Below, piece after piece: positions 46,232 through 54,902 of a DNA stretch of 64,000 nt. Under the pieces are notes generated by a model, which saw nothing but the letters and a program-made list of their open reading frames with translations, ran no database searches and was not told where the DNA came from. This DNA comes from Thalassobius sp. Cn5-15 (GTDB lineage Bacteria; Pseudomonadota; Alphaproteobacteria; Rhodobacterales; Rhodobacteraceae). Both the position numbers and the translations under genes were made by a program. The DNA lies in NCBI RefSeq assembly GCF_022347685.1, contig NZ_JAKRGF010000003.1:124001-188000 (forward strand), written 5' to 3'. Numbering within the stretch: the stretch's first letter is position 1; each line of letters opens with the position of its first letter.

Positions 46232-48191
46232 GAAGTTCCGCATTCGCCGTAGCGGACCCGCCGACGGTGCCGCCCAGCCCGCGCCCGCAACGCAGGCTGC
46301 TTCCGCGCCGCAAACCGCACAGGCCAATTCAGAACAGGCCAATTCACAACAGGCCAGCGCTCCTCAGACGAGCGCAACAGCACGCCGCCCCGCCGCAGGG
46401 GAGCGTGTAGAAAACGTGTTGCGCGCGAAACCAGCCAACCCTCAGCAAACACCCGCCGGGCGCCCCACACCTCAACCCACCGCTGCCGCGAAACCGCGCC
46501 CGCAGGCGGCCGAGGTCGCGCCGAGACAGCCGTCACCCGCGCAGCAAGCCGCCGCGCAGGCCGCACAGCAGCAACAAGCCCGCCCTGCCCGTCCGGCACA
46601 ACCGGCCCAGCAGGGGCGCCCACCAGAACCTCAACAAACAGCAACACAACGCCCCCAGCGCCAAGCGGGTGCAGTCCCGTCACAGGCAGCGCCGTCACAG
46701 GCAGCCTCAACGCAGCCCCCTCACCCCCAAGAGGGCATGGTCTCTTCCGCAGAAGAGGTCACCGCGGATCAGGAAATCGACGCCATCCGCCGCGAAGGCC
46801 TGACCGGTCGTCAACTGCGCATTGCCCGCCGCGCCGCCCAGAAACACGGGCTTGCACCGACCTCGGATTTTGATGCGGTGCGCCTCCTGCGCGCAGCGGG
46901 AATCGACCCGTTCAAACGCTCCAGTGCGCTGGAACTGGCGCTTCCGTCAAGCAAAGGCGCAGAAACCGCTTCTGATGATGCGCAACTGCCGCAAACCGTG
47001 CAGCCAACGCAGAACCTGCCGTCCACTGAACTGGCCCCCGCTGACCGCCGTCAGCAGGAGATCAGCGAAATTCAGCGCGACATCGCCCGTCGCCGTCGCC
47101 GCAAAATGGTGCTCTTGGCAACGCGGCTTGGCTTCTTTGTGATGCTACCGACGCTGCTGGCCGCATGGTACTTTGCCGTTGTGGCCTCACCTCTCTATGC
47201 AACCAAATCAGAATTTCTGGTCTTGCAGGCCGATTCCGCGGGCGGTGGCAGTGTGCGTGGCCTGCTGGCAGGCACCCAGTTCGCAACCAATCAGGATGCA
47301 ATCGCGGTCCAGAAGTTCCTGACGTCAGAACCTGCAATGATCCGTCTCGATGCAGAACACGGTTTCAAAGAGCATTTCGGCCAGCAAGAGATTGATCCGA
47401 TCAAACGACTGCCGGACAATCCCACCAACAAAGACGCCTACAAACTGTACAAACGGTACGTGAAAATCGGCTACGACCCGACCGAAGGCGTCATCCATAT
47501 GGAAGTGATCGCAGCAGATCCACAGACCACCGTCACATTTGCCAATGCGCTGATTTCTTACGCAGAGGAAAAGGTGGATGAGCTGTCACTGGAAAAACGC
47601 GATGACCAAATGCGCGAAGCCCGTGCAACACTGGCACAGGCCAAGGATGAGCGGGTTGCCGCACAGCGTGAACTGGTCACCCTGCAGGAAGGCACCTTAT
47701 TGGATCCGCAGGGCGAAATTGCCAGCATTCGCGGACTGACCAACACTGTAGAACAACAGATTTTGGACAAACAGTTGCAGCTGAACACCCAGTTGGCCAA
47801 CCCGCGGCCAAACCGGCCGAAAGTAGAAGCGCTGGAAACGGAAATCCGCTTGCTGAAAGAGGAGCTGGAGCGTCTGCAGTCCCGACTGAACGAAGCGCAG
47901 AATGGCGAAAGCTCGCTGGCAGCGAAAGCGGCGCAGATCCAAATGGCGCAAGCTGATCTGGCCACCGCCGATCTGTTCCTGCAATCCGCCCTGCAAAGCG
48001 AACGCCAGACCGCTCAGGCCGCGGCCCGTCAGGTACGTTATTTGACCACCGCCGTTAGCCCTGTTGTGCCAGATGCTGCCAGCTATCCTCGGGTGTTTGA
48101 AAACACTATTCTGGCGTTCCTGATCCTGTCGGGGGTTTACCTGATGATCTCGCTCACCGCGTCGATCCTGCGCGAACAGGTTTCAACCTGA
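46209..48191 (+). CDS. KpsE-like capsule export inner-membrane protein with long disordered N-terminus
   Basis: A 660-residue protein of the KpsE/BexC/CtrB group, which spans the periplasm in capsule export. Residues 1 to about 180 are rich in Ala, Gln, Pro and Arg and look disordered. A second charged region (EEVTADQEIDAIRREGLTGR) runs to about 290. A membrane helix (LGFFVMLPTLLAAWYFAVVA) near 305 begins the KpsE domain with SPLYATKSEFLVLQAD. A long coiled coil (about 450-620) and a C-terminal helix (AFLILSGVYLMISLTASIL) follow. Family members are usually about 380 residues. Start at 46209 or 46215; it overlaps kpsT by 23 bases. Confidence 0.85.
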   Translation: MTMKPKAKKFRIRRSGPADGAAQPAPATQAASAPQTAQANSEQANSQQASAPQTSATARRPAAGERVENVLRAKPANPQQTPAGRPTPQPTAAAKPRPQAAEVAPRQPSPAQQAAAQAAQQQQARPARPAQPAQQGRPPEPQQTATQRPQRQAGAVPSQAAPSQAASTQPPHPQEGMVSSAEEVTADQEIDAIRREGLTGRQLRIARRAAQKHGLAPTSDFDAVRLLRAAGIDPFKRSSALELALPSSKGAETASDDAQLPQTVQPTQNLPSTELAPADRRQQEISEIQRDIARRRRRKMVLLATRLGFFVMLPTLLAAWYFAVVASPLYATKSEFLVLQADSAGGGSVRGLLAGTQFATNQDAIAVQKFLTSEPAMIRLDAEHGFKEHFGQQEIDPIKRLPDNPTNKDAYKLYKRYVKIGYDPTEGVIHMEVIAADPQTTVTFANALISYAEEKVDELSLEKRDDQMREARATLAQAKDERVAAQRELVTLQEGTLLDPQGEIASIRGLTNTVEQQILDKQLQLNTQLANPRPNRPKVEALETEIRLLKEELERLQSRLNEAQNGESSLAAKAAQIQMAQADLATADLFLQSALQSERQTAQAAARQVRYLTTAVSPVVPDAASYPRVFENTILAFLILSGVYLMISLTASILREQVST

Positions 48192-48215
48192 TCCAACGCC
48201 CCTATATAAACCACA

Positions 48216-48253
48216 TTTGCCCACCTTTTCGCCTATGCGTCGGGGTGGGCAAA
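48216..48253. terminator. inverted repeat after the KpsE-like gene
   Basis: TTTGCCCACC and GGTGGGCAAA pair across an 18-base loop. The downstream side is A-rich rather than T-rich, so it is at best an unusual terminator for the plus strand. Confidence 0.35.
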
Positions 48254-48336
48254 AAACTTCTTATGTTTAGTTGAATTGACATAGTCAGCTAGGCATAGAA
48301 TACCGCCATTCCATCTGACGCGAAGAGAGCGATTTC

Positions 48337-49833
48337 ATGACGAAGCCGATTGCCGACGTAACCCCCAACACCTGGGATTTTCTTAAACTGCCGATGATCA
48401 AACCCACGGGTTTCCGTGAATATGACGCGCGCTGGAAATTCCCTGATGAGATCAACCTGCCCGGCATGACTGCCCTTGGCCTTGGTATCGGCACCCAGAT
48501 GCGCCTGCACGGGCTGGAACCAGTGATCGCTGTTGGCAACGATTACCGCGACTACTCGCTGTCGATCAAAAACGCCCTCATCGTCGGCCTGATGCAAGCA
48601 GGCATCACGGTGAAAGATATCGGCCCCTGCATCACCCCCATGGCCTATTTCAGCCAGTTCCATCTGGACGCACCGGCTGTGGCGATGGTCACCGCCTCGC
48701 ACAACCCGAACGGTTGGACAGGGGTAAAAATGGGGTTCCAGCGTCCGCTAACTCACGGGCCTGATGAAATGGCAGAACTGAAAGACATCGTTCTAAATGG
48801 CAAAGGCCAGCCCCACGCAGGCGGCGCCTATGAATTCGTCGATGGCGTCTGGGAGGCTTATATGGATGACCTCGTGGGTGATTTCAAAATGACCCGCAAG
48901 CTGAAGGTCGTCTGCGCCTCCGGCAACGGCACCGCCGCCGCCTTTGGGCCCGCGCTGTTTGAACGTCTCGGCGTTGAGATGGTCGATAGCCACAACCGGC
49001 TGGACTACACCTTCCCCAACTACAACCCCAACCCCGAAGCAATGGAAATGCTGCACGACATGTCGGGCAGCGTGAAGGCATCAGGCGCGGACTTCGCCCT
49101 TGGCTTTGACGGAGACGGCGACCGCTGCGGCGTTGTAGACGATGAGGGCGAAGAGATATTTGCCGACAAGGTGGGCGTCATCATGGCCCGCGATCTGGCC
49201 AAACTCTACCCCGGGTCGACCTTTGTGGCAGATGTGAAATCCACCGGCCTGTTCGCGGCTGATCCTGAGCTGCAGAAATACGACATCAAGGCCGATTACT
49301 GGAAAACAGGCCACAGCCACATGAAACGCCGCGTGCATGCCATCGGCGCACTGGCTGGTTTTGAGAAATCCGGTCACTACTTCCTCGCTGGTGATATCGG
49401 TCGTGGCTACGACGACGGCATGCGCGTCGCGGTTGAGATCTGTAAATTGATGGACCGCAACCCGGACATGAAAATGTCGGACCTGCGCAAGGCGCTGCCG
49501 AAAACCTGGTCCACCCCCACCATGTCGCCTTATTGCGCCGATACGGAAAAATACGGCGTCCTGGATCGGCTGGTCGCAAAACTGGTGGCCAAAGCTGATG
49601 CAGGCGACACCTTCGCTGGCAAAGCAATCAAAGAGGTGGTGACCGTGAACGGCGCCCGCGTGATCCTTGAAAACGGATCGTGGGGTCTGGTGCGTGCATC
49701 CTCGAACACGCCGAACCTCGTCGTCGTGTGCGAAAGCAGCGACAGCGAGGAAGAGATGCGCGCCATTTTTGCCGAGATTGATGCGGTGATAAAAACGGAA
49801 CCGCTGGTGGGCGACTACGACCAGACGATCTAA
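48337..49833 (+). CDS. phosphomannomutase/phosphoglucomutase
   Basis: Interconverts hexose 6- and 1-phosphates for nucleotide-sugar synthesis. The 498-residue alpha-D-phosphohexomutase has the phosphoserine loop VAMVTASHNPNGWTGVK near residue 115, the metal-binding loop LGFDGDGDRCGVVDDEG near 255, a sugar-specificity loop GFEKSGHYFL near 345 and the C-terminal phosphate site LVRASSNTPNLVVVCE. The EKSGH loop fits the dual-specificity PMM/PGM type. Its position after the kpsT-kpsE pair suggests supply of mannose or glucose precursors for a surface polysaccharide, though it has its own upstream gap. Confidence 0.93.
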   Translation: MTKPIADVTPNTWDFLKLPMIKPTGFREYDARWKFPDEINLPGMTALGLGIGTQMRLHGLEPVIAVGNDYRDYSLSIKNALIVGLMQAGITVKDIGPCITPMAYFSQFHLDAPAVAMVTASHNPNGWTGVKMGFQRPLTHGPDEMAELKDIVLNGKGQPHAGGAYEFVDGVWEAYMDDLVGDFKMTRKLKVVCASGNGTAAAFGPALFERLGVEMVDSHNRLDYTFPNYNPNPEAMEMLHDMSGSVKASGADFALGFDGDGDRCGVVDDEGEEIFADKVGVIMARDLAKLYPGSTFVADVKSTGLFAADPELQKYDIKADYWKTGHSHMKRRVHAIGALAGFEKSGHYFLAGDIGRGYDDGMRVAVEICKLMDRNPDMKMSDLRKALPKTWSTPTMSPYCADTEKYGVLDRLVAKLVAKADAGDTFAGKAIKEVVTVNGARVILENGSWGLVRASSNTPNLVVVCESSDSEEEMRAIFAEIDAVIKTEPLVGDYDQTI

Positions 49834-49842
49834 GGACGTAGC

Positions 49843-50415
49843 GTGCGACATCACTGGCCCCTCTTTGGCCTCATATGTCTCTGTGTAGCGCTTGGAATGT
49901 CCCTATTCACACCTGATGTCGGGGCATTCTACACAGGCTTTCTAATGTGTTTTGGTGCCAGCTGCATTTCCGGCTGGTTGGCATCAAAGCTACCCATTGG
50001 TAAGCGGCACACAGGCAAACCGATCTTGATTGATGGGTCCAACGTGCTGCACTGGCGCGACGGCACCCCGGATATCGCTGTAGTCAAAAACCTGATCCAC
50101 AGTCTGCAAGAAACCAGCCATCGCCCTGCCGTCGTGTTTGATGCAAACGTTGGGTACAACATCTCTGACCGTTTTATGGATGAGCGCAGCCTCGCACGGC
50201 TTTTGGGGGTATCCGTAAAACAGGTACTGATCGCGCCGAAAGGAACACCTGCTGATCCTCTCATCCTCAATGCGGCGCGCGAAATGCAGGCTACAATCAT
50301 CAGCAATGACCGCTTTCGCGATTGGATGGGTACGTTTCCGTCAGAAACACAGGCCCACCGCCTGATCCAAGGCGGTGTTCAACGCGGGTCTGTCTATCTG
50401 AAAATGCCCCAGTAA
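49843..50415 (+). CDS. membrane-anchored NYN/Zc3h12a-like ribonuclease domain protein
   Basis: A 190-residue protein with two N-terminal membrane helices (LFGLICLCVALGMSLFTP and FYTGFLMCFGASCISGWLAS). A PIN/NYN-type nuclease domain faces the cytoplasm: PILIDGSNVLHWRDGTPD near residue 61 gives the first acidic residue, PAVVFDANVGYN near 93, and DPLILNAAREMQATIISNDRFRDW near 130-155 gives further acidic residues. The fold resembles Zc3h12a-like RNases. It starts with GTG nine bases after the phosphomannomutase stop (AGGA upstream), so the two are probably co-transcribed. Substrate unknown. Confidence 0.75.
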   Translation: MRHHWPLFGLICLCVALGMSLFTPDVGAFYTGFLMCFGASCISGWLASKLPIGKRHTGKPILIDGSNVLHWRDGTPDIAVVKNLIHSLQETSHRPAVVFDANVGYNISDRFMDERSLARLLGVSVKQVLIAPKGTPADPLILNAAREMQATIISNDRFRDWMGTFPSETQAHRLIQGGVQRGSVYLKMPQ

Positions 50416-50561
50416 TCTGCCCAATAATTTGATCCACATTTTTGCATAAGCCAGATGCAAACTCGTAAATTTTGTATGGAACGCAGTCGCTGTATCCCTT
50501 CGACATAGCCCGAGACAGCGGCGTCTGGCGGGCGCTTGGTTCAAAACGAAAGCGATACAGT

Positions 50562-50933
50562 ATGAAACTGCAATTCCATCACCACATCCTCACCCTTTCC
50601 GCTCTGCTCACCCTTGCTGCTTGTGCCGACCCTCTGGACCGTCAGGTTAAACTGGCCGGACCTGCGGGCGTAAACTTCGCCGCCGATCAAGAACAGTGTC
50701 GCATGGTTGCTGAGACCTACACCGATGAGCGCGCCCGTCAGGGCATGTTGCTGGGCGCAGGCGTGGGTGCCGTCGCCGGTGCGGCTGAGGAGGAAGAACT
50801 GGGGGCCGCCCTTGCCGGGGCAGCCATTGGTGGCCTCATTGGGCGCGCTGAAGGTGAGGCAGAGATCAACGAAGACCGTCGTGCCGTAATGTTGCGCTGC
50901 CTGCAGAACAAAGGTCATTCAGTTCTGGGCTGA
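50562..50933 (+). CDS. putative lipoprotein with glycine-zipper segment
   Basis: A 123-residue protein with a lipoprotein signal peptide ending LTLAAC. The mature part contains a glycine-zipper hydrophobic stretch interrupted by acids: GMLLGAGVGAVAGA, then EEEELGAALAGAAIGGLIG. Two further cysteines are present (EQCRMV, LRCLQN). Glycine-zipper lipoproteins of the Rickettsia 17-kDa type associate with the outer membrane. The start at 50562 gives the signal peptide directly; the longer frame from 50472 would hide it. It is closed by a strong terminator. Confidence 0.75.
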   Translation: MKLQFHHHILTLSALLTLAACADPLDRQVKLAGPAGVNFAADQEQCRMVAETYTDERARQGMLLGAGVGAVAGAAEEEELGAALAGAAIGGLIGRAEGEAEINEDRRAVMLRCLQNKGHSVLG

Positions 50934-50990
50934 TCTTTGTCCCCATACCTTCCAGCACCTGCCGCGGAAGGGCCGTGACCCACTCACAGT

Positions 50991-51031
50991 AAGGCGCCCC
51001 GGATTCGGACCGGGGCGCCTTCTCTTTCTTA
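50991..51031 (+). terminator. strong hairpin between the lipoprotein and the M3 peptidase genes
   Basis: AAGGCGCCCCGG and CCGGGGCGCCTT form a 12-bp stem followed by CTCTTTCTT. It lies between convergent genes and may serve both. Confidence 0.8.
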
Positions 51032-51053
51032 TCTGTCAGATTAAGCGGACGGT

Positions 51054-53063
51054 TTACGCCAGCCCGCGCCCTTTCAGCAATGCCGCAACACCGGGCAGAC
51101 GACCACGGAAGGCAACATAAAGATCCTCAGCCTCCTGCGAACCGCCCGTGGACAGGATATGCTCCTCCAGCGCTTTGGCGCGGTCGGGATCAAAGGCTCC
51201 GCCTGCCTCTTCAAAGGCGGCGAAGGCATCCGCATCCATCACTTCGGACCACATGTAGCTGTAATAGGCCGAGGAATAGCCGTCACCGGCAAAGACATGA
51301 GCAAAATGCGGCGTCGCATGGCGCATGGCGATCTGTTTCGGCATACCGAGATCCGCCAGAACCTCTGCCTGTTTCGCCATAGGATCCGCCGTCGCCGCGC
51401 CACGGTGGAACGCCAGATCCACCATGGCGGAGGCGACATATTCCACCGTCTGGAAACCCTGGTCGAAGTTTGCAGCACCCAGCACCTTTTCCAGCATCGC
51501 AGGCGGCATTGCCTCACCAGTTTCAGCGTGCGTGGCAAATTCTGCCAGCACCTCGGGCACCTCCAGCCAGTGTTCATAAAGTTGACTGGGCAGCTCTACA
51601 AAATCACGGGCAACAGAGGTGCCAGAAATGCTTTCATAGGTCACGTTGGACAGCATCTGGTGCAGCGCGTGGCCAAACTCATGGAACAACGTACGCGCAT
51701 CGTCATAGGACAGAAGCGCCGGATCGCCCTTGGCAAAGTTGCAGACATTGATCACCACCGGAGCCTGCGCTTTGGGGAACCGTGCTTGCGCCCGCATTGC
51801 TGAACACCACGCGCCGGATCGCTTCGATCCACGGGCGAAGTAGTCACCGATAAACACAGCCACATGTTCACCGCCGCGTGTCACTTCCCACGCCCGGCAA
51901 TCTTCATGGTAAAGTGGCACATCAAGCGGTGTGAACTCCAACCCAAACAGACGGGTAGCACAGGCAAAAGACGCTTCAATCATCCGGTCCAATTGCAGGT
52001 AAGGCTTCAGCTCTGCCTCATCCAGATCATGGTCTGCCTTGCGCCGTTTGGCAGCATAATAGTGCCAATCCCATGCTTCCAGATCCCCGTTCAGGCCATC
52101 GGCGTGCAGCATATCCTGCAAGACCTTTGCGTCCTCTTCAGCGCGAGCCTTGGCCGGAGCCCAGACTGCCTGTAACAGTTCCTCCACCCGCTCGGGGGTT
52201 TTGGCCATTTCGGTTTCCAGTTTGTAGCTGGCAAAATCCACATAGCCCAACAGCTGCGCGCGTTCCTCACGCAGTTTCAGGATTTCAGCCGCAATCATGC
52301 GGTTATCATTGGCATTGCCGTTCGCCCCGCGGGAGGTGAAAGCCTGATAGGCCGTCTGGCGCAGATCGCGGCGGGTAGAAAATTGCAAAAACGGCGTGAT
52401 AATTGACCGACCTGTGGTGACGACAGGACCGCTTGCGCCCTTTTCTGCGCCTGCTGCGCGCATGGCACTGATAGCAAAATCAGGCAGGCCGTCCAGATCG
52501 TCCTCAGACAGTTCCATGAACCAGTCGCGTTCATCGGCCAGCAGGTTCTGGGTAAATTCGGTCCCCAGCACGGCCAGCCGCGCCTTGATTTCACCCATAC
52601 GGGTGTCCTCTGCGCCGGTCAGCGCCGCGCCTGCGCGCACGAACCCACGGTGCGTCAGCATCAACACCCGCGCCTGCTCCGGGCTAAGGTCCAATGCGTC
52701 GCGACGGCCCCAAAGGTCAGCCAGGCGGGCAAACAGCGCTTTATTTGACGAGATCGCAGCAAAATGCGCCGCCATTTTGGGGGAGAAGTCGCGCTGAAGC
52801 GCCTCGCGCTCAGCGTTGCTGTCAGCGCCTGCGACAGTGAAAAACACAGACAGGACCTTATCCAACGCCCCGCCTGCGGCCTCCAGCGCTTCAACAGTAT
52901 TGGCAAATGTGGGCGTCGCGGCATTGTCGGCAATCGCCTGCACCTCCGCGCTGTGTTCGCTGAGCGCCTGCTCAAACGCAGGTGCAAAATCAGCGTCTTT
53001 AATGGCGGCGAAAGGGGCGATTTCAAACGGGGTGTCCCAGGTGGACAGCAACGGGTTGGTCAT
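51054..53063 (-). CDS. M3 family oligopeptidase (peptidyl-dipeptidase Dcp-like)
   Basis: A zinc metallopeptidase that degrades short peptides in the cytoplasm or periplasm. The 669-residue protein starts MTNPLLSTWDTPFEIAPFAA, the M3 N-terminus (PFxxIxxxxFxPAF). The catalytic motif HEFGHALHQ lies near residue 460, with the third zinc Glu about 28 residues on in the FVELPSQLYEHW region. No signal peptide is seen, so a cytoplasmic location is likely. The ATG at 53063 has AAAGGAG upstream and is preferred to 53081. It stands alone after the amino-acid permease gene on the same strand. Confidence 0.93.
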   Translation of the reverse strand: MTNPLLSTWDTPFEIAPFAAIKDADFAPAFEQALSEHSAEVQAIADNAATPTFANTVEALEAAGGALDKVLSVFFTVAGADSNAEREALQRDFSPKMAAHFAAISSNKALFARLADLWGRRDALDLSPEQARVLMLTHRGFVRAGAALTGAEDTRMGEIKARLAVLGTEFTQNLLADERDWFMELSEDDLDGLPDFAISAMRAAGAEKGASGPVVTTGRSIITPFLQFSTRRDLRQTAYQAFTSRGANGNANDNRMIAAEILKLREERAQLLGYVDFASYKLETEMAKTPERVEELLQAVWAPAKARAEEDAKVLQDMLHADGLNGDLEAWDWHYYAAKRRKADHDLDEAELKPYLQLDRMIEASFACATRLFGLEFTPLDVPLYHEDCRAWEVTRGGEHVAVFIGDYFARGSKRSGAWCSAMRAQARFPKAQAPVVINVCNFAKGDPALLSYDDARTLFHEFGHALHQMLSNVTYESISGTSVARDFVELPSQLYEHWLEVPEVLAEFATHAETGEAMPPAMLEKVLGAANFDQGFQTVEYVASAMVDLAFHRGAATADPMAKQAEVLADLGMPKQIAMRHATPHFAHVFAGDGYSSAYYSYMWSEVMDADAFAAFEEAGGAFDPDRAKALEEHILSTGGSQEAEDLYVAFRGRLPGVAALLKGRGLA

Positions 53064-53173
53064 AGAGATCTCCTTTGACAATCAAGCTATGCCTGCGTTT
53101 GGGGATCGTCCAGAGGAGGTGGCGTAAAAAGGATGAGACCGCTAGAGGTTTGCGCGATCCCGTATCCAACAGA

Positions 53174-53971
53174 TTAGCTCACATCTTTGCGCCGCAGATG
53201 CCGTTCAATCCGGCGCAGGACCAACGACAGGCCGATGGTCATAGTCAAGTAGATCAACGCCACGACATTATAGGTCTCAAAATAGCGAAAATTACTTGCC
53301 GCCGTGACTTTGCCCAGCTGCGTTACATCCAAAACACCCAGCACAGAGACCAGCGATGAATCCTTAACCAGCGCCACGAAATCATTGCCCAATGGCGGCA
53401 GGATCGTGCGGATCGCCTGCGGGAACACCACCAGCCGAAACCGCTGCCAGCGATTGAGGCCCAGCGCCTTCGCGGCCTCAATCTGGCCGACGTCAACCGA
53501 TTGCAAACCCGCGCGGAACACCTCTGAAATGAAGGCGCTATAGGCGATCATCAGTGCGATAATTGCCCGCCACAACAGTGGAAAATGCCGTGTGCGGATC
53601 CGGTCGAGCCCGATAAAATCGCCGATGTAATTGTAAAATTCGACCAGTGCCGGTGCCAGCGCAAAGGCCACGTACAAAAGCAGCACAATGATCGGAACCC
53701 CGCGCACCACCTCTACATAGAACCGGCAGAGCTGGCGGATCACCAACCACTTAGACCCCGCTCCCACGGCCAACAAGAGGCCAAGGCCAGAGGCCAGCAC
53801 AAAGCTGACCAGCGTCACAAACACCGTCAGCTTCATTCCTTTGCTGAGCGTGCCGAGGATCTGCACATAGAGATCATCACTGACCACCTGCCAGCCGAGG
53901 TACGCCCCGATGGTAGCAACAGCGACCAGCCACCAGGGGAAGTCTTCTTTGGTCTCGCGGATGGGGCCCAT
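53174..53971 (-). CDS. amino acid ABC transporter permease
   Basis: A 265-residue HisM/GltK-type permease with about five to six helices (WWLVAVATIGAYLGWQVV at the N-terminus). The LSKGMKLTVFVTLVSFVLAS segment is the usual start of the His/Glu/Gln/Arg-type permease domain. The EAA-like cytoplasmic loop is VDVGQIEAAKALGLNRWQRF near residue 180, followed by LPPLGNDFVALVKDSSLVSV. The ATG at 53971 has AGGTGG upstream; the TTG at 53989 falls in the preceding hairpin. No ATPase gene is adjacent, so the nucleotide-binding subunit must come from elsewhere. Confidence 0.88.
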   Translation of the reverse strand: MGPIRETKEDFPWWLVAVATIGAYLGWQVVSDDLYVQILGTLSKGMKLTVFVTLVSFVLASGLGLLLAVGAGSKWLVIRQLCRFYVEVVRGVPIIVLLLYVAFALAPALVEFYNYIGDFIGLDRIRTRHFPLLWRAIIALMIAYSAFISEVFRAGLQSVDVGQIEAAKALGLNRWQRFRLVVFPQAIRTILPPLGNDFVALVKDSSLVSVLGVLDVTQLGKVTAASNFRYFETYNVVALIYLTMTIGLSLVLRRIERHLRRKDVS

Positions 53972-53987
53972 TGCCACCTCACTCAGC

Positions 53988-54019
53988 AAAAATCCCCGGC
54001 GCTGTAACGCACCGGGGAT
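53988..54019 (-). terminator. hairpin between binding-protein and permease genes
   Basis: On the minus strand ATCCCCGG and CCGGGGAT pair around a 12-base loop and run into TTTTG. It lies directly after the binding-protein gene and 17 bp before the permease start, as expected for a partial terminator that lowers permease expression. Confidence 0.7.
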
Positions 54020-54042
54020 CCTTTGTCATGTCACGTCAGGGT

Positions 54043-54828
54043 TTATTGACCCAATTTGTATTCGAGGAACCACTTGGTGTTCAGCCCTGCCAAAGTGCCG
54101 TCTGCCTCCATCGAGGCAATAGCAGCATTGATCGGTGCCACGAGGTCGGATCCTTTGGGGAAGATGAACCCGAAATCTTCGGTGCCCAGCGGTTCACCAA
54201 CGATCTTCAACTTGCCTGCGGAGGCGGCGACATAGCCGTTCGCGGCAGTGCTGTCCGACAGGGCCAGATCCACGTCACCAACACGCAACGCCTGAATGGC
54301 CGCACCGAATGTTTCAAACAGTTTGATACGCGGGTTGGCCTCATCCCCGTCTAAAATGTCATAAACTGTGACATAGAATGGCGTGGTGCCCGGCTGCGCC
54401 GCCGCCAGCAGATCCGCATCGGCGGCAAAGCCCGCAGCATCGTCAAACCGATCCTCATCGCCTGCAACAATCATCCGCATCTGTGAAGTCAGGTATTTAT
54501 CAGAGAAATCCACCTTCTCCTTGCGGTCTTCACGAATGGTGATACCAGTCATGCCCAGATCGTACTGACCCTCGGACACCGCAGGGATCATCGCGTCCCA
54601 GCTGGTGTTTTCATAAACCACGGTGATGTTGATGCGCTTGGCAATCTCTGCCATGGCGTCATATTCCCAACCGATCGCCGCGCCGGTTTTGGGATCGACG
54701 AATTGCAGCGGCGGATAGGCGTTTTCGGTCACAACCACCACTTCCTTGCCGCCCAGATCGGGCAGGTCGGCGGCCATTGCAGCGGTGCCGAGGCTGATTG
54801 CGGCCATCATCGATAGAACAAATTTCAT
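54043..54828 (-). CDS. amino acid ABC transporter substrate-binding protein
   Basis: A 261-residue periplasmic solute-binding protein with a signal peptide ([20 protein letters not shown]). The two-lobed family-3 fold is recognisable: [20 protein letters not shown] near residue 30, the signature [16 protein letters not shown] near 52, [20 protein letters not shown] near 90 and [20 protein letters not shown] near 170. It binds a polar amino acid or related compound, not further specified by sequence. AAGGA lies before the ATG at 54828. The hairpin after it separates it from the permease gene. Confidence 0.9.
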   Translation of the reverse strand: MKFVLSMMAAISLGTAAMAADLPDLGGKEVVVVTENAYPPLQFVDPKTGAAIGWEYDAMAEIAKRINITVVYENTSWDAMIPAVSEGQYDLGMTGITIREDRKEKVDFSDKYLTSQMRMIVAGDEDRFDDAAGFAADADLLAAAQPGTTPFYVTVYDILDGDEANPRIKLFETFGAAIQALRVGDVDLALSDSTAANGYVAASAGKLKIVGEPLGTEDFGFIFPKGSDLVAPINAAIASMEADGTLAGLNTKWFLEYKLGQ

Positions 54829-54902
54829 GTTACATATCCTTCCTGTTGGGCACCCTATGGCCCATTGTTTTGCCAATGGTTCTACCCGACAAATCAGCGA
54901 CC

